From CAZHJE01 sp964532965 (GTDB taxonomy: Bacteria; Patescibacteriota; WWE3; UBA101185; UBA10185): DNA of 7,157 bases. Below, piece after piece: positions 1-4,684 of this stretch. Location of the stretch: contig CAZHJE010000036.1 of NCBI GenBank assembly GCA_964532965.1, positions 1-7,157 of the forward strand, in the 5' to 3' direction. Each line of letters starts with the position of its first letter. The first letter of the stretch is position 1. Below the pieces are notes generated by a model. That model worked only from the letters and a program-made list of their open reading frames with translations, made no database searches and had not been told where the DNA came from. The position numbers and the translations under genes are program-made.

Positions 1-74
1 TGGCTGGGGGACAGGGATTCGAACCCCAATCTTTGCGGCCAGAACGCAACGTCCTACCATTAGACTATCCCCCA
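1..74 (-). tRNA. tRNA-Gln (anticodon CTG)
   Basis: Read on the minus strand, the sequence folds as a complete tRNA. The acceptor stem is TGGGGGA paired with TCCCCCA, followed by discriminator G and an encoded CCA at bases 3-1. The D arm is GTC...GAC with AATGGT in the loop. The anticodon stem TTGCG/CGCAA closes the loop TTCTGGC, so bases 34-36 are CTG, which reads the glutamine codon CAG. The T loop is TTCGAAT. A 5' end beginning TGGGG is typical of bacterial tRNA-Gln. The window starts exactly at the CCA end. The gene lies 51 bp downstream of the Cys-rich protein gene on the same strand and could be co-transcribed with it. A TATAGT hexamer at 108-103 might serve as its own -10 element, but no good -35 is visible. 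Confidence 0.96.
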
Positions 75-78
75 ATAT

Positions 79-100
79 TGCTTATGGCAAAGCATAAGCA
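79..100 (-). repeat. Perfect hairpin between the Cys-rich gene and tRNA-Gln
   Basis: TGCTTATG (79-86) and CATAAGCA (93-100) are perfect 8-bp inverted arms around a 6-nt loop. The hairpin sits 25 bp after the stop codon of the Cys-rich gene and only 4 nt before the mature 5' end of tRNA-Gln. No U-run follows it in the minus direction, so it does not look like a standard intrinsic terminator. It may instead form the 3' end of the upstream mRNA after RNase P cleavage, or act as an mRNA-stabilising stem. The pairing is read directly; the role is inference. Confidence 0.6.
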
Positions 101-125
101 CAACTATATTCCATTGAAATCAAGA

Positions 126-338
126 TTAATGATTATGACCGCACCCACAATTATCATCATCACATCCACAGCTATCGCCATCTTCACACCCACACTCTTC
201 TTTACCACATTTGTCACATGTTTTTTTATCAGTGGTTGTGTCACTTGTGTTGGTCATATCTTCTTTTTTAGCGTCTGTAGCTACAGTATTTGCACTATTA
301 GTAGTCATACCAAGCATTGCTTTTAGTTTATCTAGCAT
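126..338 (-). CDS. Small Cys/His-rich metallothionein-like protein (70 aa)
   Basis: This is a 70-residue acidic protein. Residues 1-11 (MLDKLKAMLGM) form a short amphipathic, helix-like start. Residues 12-40 are a low-complexity linker rich in Thr, Asp, Asn and Lys. Residues 41-70 carry eight cysteines at 41, 44, 49, 51, 57, 59, 64 and 66, then His68 and His70. The spacing is one CxxC followed by three CxC pairs separated by acidic or Gly residues. Such dense CxC pairs are typical of metallothioneins and other small metal chelators, so cytoplasmic binding of Zn, Cu or a similar metal is the likely role. I do not recognise the exact family. There is no signal peptide or membrane segment. The start at 338 is supported by a strong Shine-Dalgarno site. 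The gene is divergent from the NYN gene and precedes tRNA-Gln on the same strand. Strong translation signals suggest an abundant product. Confidence 0.8.
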   Translation of the reverse strand: MLDKLKAMLGMTTNSANTVATDAKKEDMTNTSDTTTDKKTCDKCGKEECGCEDGDSCGCDDDNCGCGHNH

Positions 339-345
339 ATACGTT

Positions 346-355
346 CCCCTCCCTT
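346..355 (-). promoter_or_regulatory. Strong Shine-Dalgarno site of the Cys-rich gene
   Basis: The minus strand reads AAGGGAGGGG, with the GGAGG core at 352-348 and 9 nt between the core and the ATG at 338. It fixes the start of the 70-aa protein. It is notable because no other protein start in the window has a comparably strong, well-placed site. Confidence 0.8.
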
Positions 356-388
356 CAAATTACAAGTTGATACATTAATTTCCTGCTT

Positions 389-418
389 ATTTTACCTTAA
401 ATTAAGATATTCTGCTAA
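389..418 (-). promoter_or_regulatory. Predicted promoter of the Cys-rich gene
   Basis: On the minus strand, TTAGCA (418-413, 4 of 6 matches to TTGACA) and TAAAAT (394-389) are 18 bp apart. Transcription would start near base 382 and give a leader of about 44 nt that includes the Shine-Dalgarno site. The element is interlocked with the plus-strand promoter of the NYN gene. It is a consensus match only. Confidence 0.45.
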
Positions 419-421
419 AAT
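391..421 (+). promoter_or_regulatory. Predicted promoter of the NYN-VanW pair, leaderless or nearly so
   Basis: An extended -10, TGCTAAAAT (413-421), ends 8 nt before the ATG at 430. A weak -35 (TTTACC, 391-396) lies 19 bp upstream of the hexamer. The expected transcription start is about base 428, leaving 0-2 nt of leader. No Shine-Dalgarno is present before 430. Confidence 0.5.
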
Positions 422-429
422 TACAGTAT

Positions 430-987
430 ATGTCCAGTATAAATCATAAAGAACAAAAAGTAGCTGTATTTGTAGATGTTCAAAATATGTATTATTCCGC
501 AAAAAATCTGTATTCTTCGAAAGTCGATTTTGGCAAGGTATTAAAAGAGACACTTGCTGGCAGACGACTAATACGTGCTTTTGCTTATGTTATTAAAGCA
601 GATGTTGGTACCGAAAAAGACTTTTTTGATGCTCTTTATCATCGAGGTTTCGAAGTTAAAACAAAAGATCTGCAAGTATTTTACGACGGAAGTAAAAAAG
701 GAGATTGGGATGTAGGTATATGTATGGATGTAGTTAGAATGTTACCAAAAATAGACGTGGTGATTTTAGTATCCGGAGATGGGGATTATATCGATTTGCT
801 CGAATATGCCAAAAGTCGGGGCGTTAAAACTGAGATTGTAGTTTTTGGTAAGACAGCCTCGTCAAAATTAGTAGAGTATGCTGATGAAGTGATTGATATG
901 TCAGAAGATCCGAGTAAATACTTAATTAAGAATTTTAAAAATCCTTTTAGTATATCTACCGGTACTTCAAGCAGTATAAAGAAGTAG
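430..987 (+). CDS. NYN-domain (LabA/DUF88-type) putative ribonuclease
   Basis: This 185-aa protein is an NYN domain over about residues 9-155, the PIN-like nuclease fold of the LabA/DUF88 group. The acidic metal-binding positions are present: Asp16 and Asn19 in FVDVQN after the first beta strand, Asp92 and Asp94 in KGDWDV, and Asp117 and Asp119 in SGDGDY. In this family they form a Mg2+/Mn2+ site for RNA cleavage, so a cytoplasmic role in RNA processing or decay is likely but not shown. The length is normal for a stand-alone NYN protein, and the Ser/Thr/Lys-rich tail after residue 165 looks disordered. The gene ends 15 bp before the VanW ATG on the same strand, so the two probably share a transcript. 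The start at 430 is supported by the adjacent -10 element. Confidence 0.88.
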   Translation: MSSINHKEQKVAVFVDVQNMYYSAKNLYSSKVDFGKVLKETLAGRRLIRAFAYVIKADVGTEKDFFDALYHRGFEVKTKDLQVFYDGSKKGDWDVGICMDVVRMLPKIDVVILVSGDGDYIDLLEYAKSRGVKTEIVVFGKTASSKLVEYADEVIDMSEDPSKYLIKNFKNPFSISTGTSSSIKK

Positions 988-1002
988 TTTTAATGATAAT
1001 TG

Positions 1003-2754
1003 ATGAGAAAGATAAAAACTAATTTAAAGAAATTTAATACCAGATACATAATATACTTTCTATATACTTTTTTTATTCTAACGACACTGTATCATTTTTA
1101 TTTTGCAAAAAAGATAATACCTGGTGTTTATGTTGGCGATATTAATCTTGGAGGTTTAACTTTTAATCAAGCAGAAGAGGTACTAGCAAATCATATTAGG
1201 TTATTACCGCAATCGCTAAACATAAAACATAACGATATGGTGTTTGAATTAATACCAGCAGATATTCAGCTAACATACACTACAGACGCTACCGTAACAA
1301 GAGCGTTCGAGGTTGGTAGAACCGGGAATATACTAATAGATACTAAAGATAAAATAGCAGGATTGTTTAAACGTTTGAAAATCAGTGCATATTATGAAGT
1401 AGATCATGATGCTTTGTCTGGGTTTTTATCTACTATAAAGGGAGAAATAAATAAATTACCAGAAGATGCAAAATACATACTAAACGAGGATGGAACTGTC
1501 GGTATTGTTTCAGAAGAACAAGGCTATAAGGTAGATGACGATCACTTATATAATGTCGTTGTTTCCTCTCTTGATACTTTAGACTATTCTGATAAACCAC
1601 TTAAAGTGGTAGAAGCTAAACCAAAAATTGTTAGTCAGAATTTAGAAAACTTTAAACATACAGCTGAAGCATATTTAAAAAAAGATATAGTTTTAAAAAC
1701 AGAAGAGAATACATGGGATTTAGATAAAGAATTATTACTTTCTTTTATGCAAGTAAGATTATCTGAAGATACTGTTGTTTTAGGTTTAAATACAAGCAGT
1801 TTTGAGGCCTATACAGATATACTTGCGTCAGAAGTCAATCAATTACCACGGGGCAAAGTAACTGATTTACGCGACAATAGGGTAGTTGAGTTTGAAATAA
1901 TTGAAAACGGCAAAGAATTAGATGTCAAACAATTTACAGATAAGATGAAAGTAGCCCTATTTGATCTACAGGCAAGTGGTGATGTAGAAATTCCATTTAG
2001 GGTAGTATCTGATTCTAAAGCTAATGTTTCTAAGTATGGTATCTTTTCTTTGTTAGGAGAGGGCAAATCTAAATATACTGGCTCAGCAGAAGCAAGAATA
2101 CACAATTTATCTCTTGCCGCCGAAAGAACTAATGGCATACTTGTACCTCCTGGTGGGGTGTATTCTTTTAACAGTGCAGTTGGGGAGATTAGTAGAAATA
2201 CAGGTTACACATCTGCATACGTAATAGCCAGCGGTAGGACTGTTCTTGGTGACGGGGGTGGTGTGTGCCAAACATCTACTACATTGTTTAGAGCAGTACT
2301 AGATTCTGGTCTCCCTATTGTTACTAGACACCCACATGATTACAGAGTTTATTATTATGAAATTGAGTCTCCAATTGGTTTTGACGCGTCTATTTACCAA
2401 CCTAGCTTAGATTTCCAATTTAAAAACGATACCCCAAATTATATTTTACTGCAGTCATATGTTGACAAAGATAACGATGAATTAAGCTTTAAAATATTTG
2501 GTACCCCTGATGATAGAGAGATTCAAATAACAGATCCAATAGTCACCAATGTATCTGCTCCGCCTGCACCACTTTATCAAGATGATCCCTCACTTCCAAG
2601 AGGTGTTGTTAAGCAGGTGGATTTTGCTGCAGGTGGTGCTACTGCATCATTTACTAGAATTGTTACCAAAGAGGGAAAAGAACATTTTAAAGATACCTAT
2701 ACTACAAATTACAGACCATGGCGAGCCATATATCTTGTAGGTACTAAAGAATAA
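1003..2754 (+). CDS. Membrane-anchored VanW family protein
   Basis: This is a 583-aa protein. A Lys/Arg-rich N-terminus is followed by one hydrophobic segment at about residues 15-35, so the bulk lies outside the membrane. Residues 38-340 resemble the two repeats found before VanW domains (YoaR-like/putative peptidoglycan-binding type 4). The VanW domain covers about 345-490 and contains the family motif GGGVCQTSTTLF at 418-429, plus RHPHDYRVYYY and FDASIY. Cys422, in that motif, is the only cysteine in the protein. The C-terminal part, ending in YRPWRAIYLVG, is also typical. VanW is named from vancomycin-resistance clusters, but most homologues occur in ordinary cell-envelope contexts and the biochemical function is unknown. 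ATG at 1003 is preferred. A TTG at 1000 would add one residue and lies exactly 6 nt after a TTTAAT hexamer (988-993), so it is a real alternative. No Shine-Dalgarno is seen. The gene converges with the next gene, with 5 bp between stop codons. Confidence 0.9.
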   Translation: MRKIKTNLKKFNTRYIIYFLYTFFILTTLYHFYFAKKIIPGVYVGDINLGGLTFNQAEEVLANHIRLLPQSLNIKHNDMVFELIPADIQLTYTTDATVTRAFEVGRTGNILIDTKDKIAGLFKRLKISAYYEVDHDALSGFLSTIKGEINKLPEDAKYILNEDGTVGIVSEEQGYKVDDDHLYNVVVSSLDTLDYSDKPLKVVEAKPKIVSQNLENFKHTAEAYLKKDIVLKTEENTWDLDKELLLSFMQVRLSEDTVVLGLNTSSFEAYTDILASEVNQLPRGKVTDLRDNRVVEFEIIENGKELDVKQFTDKMKVALFDLQASGDVEIPFRVVSDSKANVSKYGIFSLLGEGKSKYTGSAEARIHNLSLAAERTNGILVPPGGVYSFNSAVGEISRNTGYTSAYVIASGRTVLGDGGGVCQTSTTLFRAVLDSGLPIVTRHPHDYRVYYYEIESPIGFDASIYQPSLDFQFKNDTPNYILLQSYVDKDNDELSFKIFGTPDDREIQITDPIVTNVSAPPAPLYQDDPSLPRGVVKQVDFAAGGATASFTRIVTKEGKEHFKDTYTTNYRPWRAIYLVGTKE

Positions 2755-2759
2755 ATGTA

Positions 2760-3179
2760 TTAGTTATTTGATATTTCAATACTGATTACTGTTGTGTTAG
2801 GATTATTTTGGCCTTGTTTTGATGTAGTAATAATTATTTTTTTATCGTCCTTTTTATATATTGTTGTGATGTTTGCTTCTTGCTTACTTATTTTTTCGGT
2901 TTTCCAATCTTCTGGAATTAAAACATTTCTATAAAATTCTTGAGCTTTGTCTATAGATTGTTCTGTAGTTAACGTTATTTGTTCTGTTTCTAGTGTTTTG
3001 TTAGAAGCCACTTTTATAGCATTTTTAGGATATGGTATTACAAAATATGATGATTTAGCACCCTTAACTTCTCTAACTTCGGCAAGAACTTTTGGGGTAT
3101 ACATAGTAAACATAAAATATGTGTAAAAAGATAACAATAAGAGAGGAACTAGCCCTAATACATTTTTTGATTTAAGCAT
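2760..3179 (-). CDS. Small secreted or membrane-anchored protein of unknown function
   Basis: This is a 139-aa protein. Lys3 and Lys5 precede a hydrophobic stretch at about residues 7-27, followed by V-L-A at 31-33, which could be a signal peptidase I site; otherwise the stretch is an anchor. The exported part (about 35-139) is hydrophilic and Thr/Lys-rich with no cysteine. It includes IPYPKNA near 47-53, a segment with FYRN...W near 92-102 and a beta-strand-rich C-terminus. The pattern 'pyP.a....., T......v..FY...L...gW' recurs in many small exported bacterial and archaeal proteins of unknown function; I cannot name a family. The reading frame is open back to an ATG at 3227 inside tRNA-Glu. 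I chose 3179 because it puts the hydrophobic segment at the N-terminus, avoids the tRNA and has a promoter placed directly before it. The gene is head-to-head with tRNA-Glu and convergent with the VanW gene. Confidence 0.75.
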   Translation of the reverse strand: MLKSKNVLGLVPLLLLSFYTYFMFTMYTPKVLAEVREVKGAKSSYFVIPYPKNAIKVASNKTLETEQITLTTEQSIDKAQEFYRNVLIPEDWKTEKISKQEANITTIYKKDDKKIIITTSKQGQNNPNTTVISIEISNN

Positions 3180-3196
3180 TGTATTAATTGTATATT
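3167..3196 (+). promoter_or_regulatory. Predicted promoter of tRNA-Glu
   Basis: TTGATT (3167-3172), an 18-bp spacer and TATATT (3191-3196) would start transcription near 3203, about 17 nt before the mature tRNA end at 3220. The -35 falls inside the N-terminal codons of the divergent 139-aa gene, and the -10 shares 2 bp with that gene's -10. It is a consensus match only. Confidence 0.45.
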
Positions 3197-3215
3197 TTTG
3201 GTAGATTTGTTGCAA
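3187..3215 (-). promoter_or_regulatory. Predicted leaderless promoter of the 139-aa protein
   Basis: On the minus strand, TTGCAA (3215-3210), a 17-bp spacer and TACAAT (3192-3187) precede the ATG at 3179 by 7 nt. The transcript would begin at about 3180 with essentially no leader. The -35 lies 5 bp outside the 5' end of tRNA-Glu. Confidence 0.55.
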
Positions 3216-3219
3216 GTTA

Positions 3220-3294
3220 GGCCCCATCGTCTAACGGTTAGGACAACAGGTTCTCAGTCTGTAAATCGGGGTTCGATTCCCCGTGGGGTCACCA
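3220..3294 (+). tRNA. tRNA-Glu (anticodon CTC)
   Basis: This is a complete cloverleaf. The acceptor stem GGCCCCA pairs with TGGGGTC (one G-T pair), followed by discriminator A and an encoded CCA at 3292-3294. The D arm is GTC...GAC with a TAACGGTTAG loop region. The anticodon stem ACAGG/TCTGT closes the loop TTCTCAG, so bases 34-36 are CTC, reading the glutamate codon GAG. The T arm is CGGGG/CCCCG with loop TTCGATT. It is a lone tRNA between a head-to-head gene (2760-3179) and a convergent gene ending at 3330. No clear terminator hairpin follows it. Confidence 0.97.
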
Positions 3295-3329
3295 ATTTAA
3301 ACGCAAGTGCCTTTTCCATCTTGTATTAA

Positions 3330-4481
3330 TTAATAAGTTCTTTCTACACTATCGCTGGCAATAATTAATTCAATAACACCGTCTCTATAGTCTACATCAT
3401 CAGAAGAAAATGAACTTGAGTACAATATCCAACGATTATTTGGTGAGTATACAAATCTTGCATTATTCCCGTCAGGCCCTTTAGTTAGTACTGTTTCCAT
3501 CTCTAAATCTCCATTTGGAGATAAATAGAGCACGAGATCAAGAAACCCGCAGCCAGTATTACAACAGGTACAGCCCGATGTCGAAAAGCCACAAGGCTCA
3601 TTACTTATACCCTTAAGAGCTATACACATATTTTTTGTACCAGCGTTTAATCGTAGTTCATTTGAAGAATACTCATCCTGCTTCTCAAATTTGTAACTCT
3701 CAGGGAGATATAAAGTGTATTTACCATTGCTGTCTGTATAATTTTGCGGCTTTAGGATCCTATCAGGAATAGCACTAGATGTTGGAGTAGTATATGTCCC
3801 ATCAATAATTGCCATATTTTTAGTTGCTATATCTTTGAAGTTTTCTAATGTTTCTTTACTTTTAGCATGCAGTATAACCCCACCATAAAACACCATGTCT
3901 TCAGGCACTATTTTTTCTTCATGAAAGAACATGCCCTTACGGGGTATCTTATTTTCTGCTTTAATATTAAGTGTTCCCCAATAACCATCATCGGCGCTGT
4001 ATGTAGTGTATATATAATCTTGGGTTTCTACCTCATCTAGTGGTGTAAATTTATTGTTTGTGAACTTAAGGCCTGCCAAACCATAACCTTGATTCGAAAA
4101 ATGGTTACTAGTGAATAAAATAAAATCATAGTCACTCAATAAGGAAGGCACAACTAACTTTGAATCTTTTGAAAGATATAGAATGTGTACATTAGTGTTA
4201 TCACGTTTATCCAGATTTTCGATAACAATTGTTTCGAAGTTCTTTCTCAATTCTTGCTTTAAGGTGTAATCAGCTGTTATGTCTAAAATGCCGTAGAAAG
4301 TGGCGTTTGATACACAGGTAACCCGTTTGTTACCACAGCTAGCCACTCCTTTTTTGTTTCCAAAGTCGTAACTAACTTGTGAAATATATAGCATACATAT
4401 AAACAGTAGCAATATGATTAAAGGATATGTGGCTTTGCGATTTAGTTTTCTAAGGAAATTAGAAGCAGGTGACCAGTTCAT
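3330..4481 (-). CDS. Membrane-anchored extracellular protein of unknown family with a Cys cluster
   Basis: This is a 383-aa protein that I do not recognise. A basic N-terminus (Arg11, Lys12, Arg15, Lys16) precedes one hydrophobic segment at about residues 19-36, predicting a cytoplasmic N-terminus and an extracellular body. The body is rich in Asn, Thr, Ser, Tyr and Asp. Cys49 and Cys56 follow the anchor. A cluster of Cys286, 297, 304, 306, 307 and 311 lies in the C-terminal third (CGFSTSGCTCCNTGCGF at 297-313), spaced like a small disulfide knot or metal site. The cluster is followed by LYLSPNGDLEMETVL and YSPNNRWILYSSS, which look like beta hairpins of a propeller or sandwich. No catalytic motif is evident. 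The start at 4481 is supported by a -10 hexamer 6 nt upstream. It lies 203 bp downstream of the UvrA-like gene on the same strand but has its own predicted promoter. Confidence 0.8.
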   Translation of the reverse strand: MNWSPASNFLRKLNRKATYPLIILLLFICMLYISQVSYDFGNKKGVASCGNKRVTCVSNATFYGILDITADYTLKQELRKNFETIVIENLDKRDNTNVHILYLSKDSKLVVPSLLSDYDFILFTSNHFSNQGYGLAGLKFTNNKFTPLDEVETQDYIYTTYSADDGYWGTLNIKAENKIPRKGMFFHEEKIVPEDMVFYGGVILHAKSKETLENFKDIATKNMAIIDGTYTTPTSSAIPDRILKPQNYTDSNGKYTLYLPESYKFEKQDEYSSNELRLNAGTKNMCIALKGISNEPCGFSTSGCTCCNTGCGFLDLVLYLSPNGDLEMETVLTKGPDGNNARFVYSPNNRWILYSSSFSSDDVDYRDGVIELIIASDSVERTY

Positions 4482-4487
4482 ACTATA

Positions 4488-4517
4488 ACTATACCGCCTT
4501 TATAATGTTTGTGTAAG
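4488..4517 (-). promoter_or_regulatory. Predicted leaderless promoter of the 383-aa protein
   Basis: On the minus strand, CTTACA (4517-4512, 4 of 6 matches to TTGACA), an 18-bp spacer and TATAGT (4493-4488) are followed by 6 nt and the ATG at 4481. A second TATAGT copy fills those 6 nt directly. AAGGCGG at 4500-4494 resembles a Shine-Dalgarno but is 12 nt from the ATG and upstream of the hexamer, so it would not be in a leaderless transcript. Confidence 0.5.
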
Positions 4518-4684
4518 AGTTTGTGGTTAACTAGCACAAGCTGGCGTTGGCATGCAATTAAAACAAATTAAAATCAAACTATGGTGTATGTCGAATATTG
4601 TGAAAAATATAAAATCATTTACCCTCTTGGGTTGAAAAATTCGTGGAAGAAACCGGTTTGAATACTAATATTAATAGATAAAAC

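Noticed and set aside
33..326. 97-codon plus-strand frame over tRNA-Gln and the Cys-rich gene
   Set aside because: It is antisense to a tRNA and to the Cys-rich gene, starts inside the tRNA, and its composition mirrors the opposite strand.
1839..2138. 99-codon minus-strand frame inside the VanW gene
   Set aside because: Lies entirely within a clear VanW coding region and has no initiation signals or recognisable domain.
3180..3227. Upstream ATG at 3227 as the start of the 139-aa protein (would give 155 aa)
   Set aside because: It lies inside tRNA-Glu and puts 16 extra residues before the signal-like segment. The promoter at 3187-3215 would sit inside the coding region.
4521..4539. TTGTG...CACAA inverted repeat upstream of the 383-aa gene
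   Set aside because: 5-bp arms with a 9-nt unpaired centre are expected by chance in AT-rich DNA; nothing else supports an operator.
4621..4632. ACCC-TCTT-GGGT hairpin as terminator of the UvrA-like gene
   Set aside because: Only a 4-bp stem, and the minus-strand sequence that follows is AT-rich but has no immediate U-run.
4650..4659. Perfect palindrome AAACCGGTTT after the UvrA-like gene
   Set aside because: A 10-bp palindrome without loop or U-run, not placed at a promoter. Too short to assign a role.
4482..4684. Search for a small gene or RNA in the 203-bp spacer
   Set aside because: Apart from the predicted promoter of the 383-aa gene and chance palindromes, I see no open frame of useful length and no strong structure.
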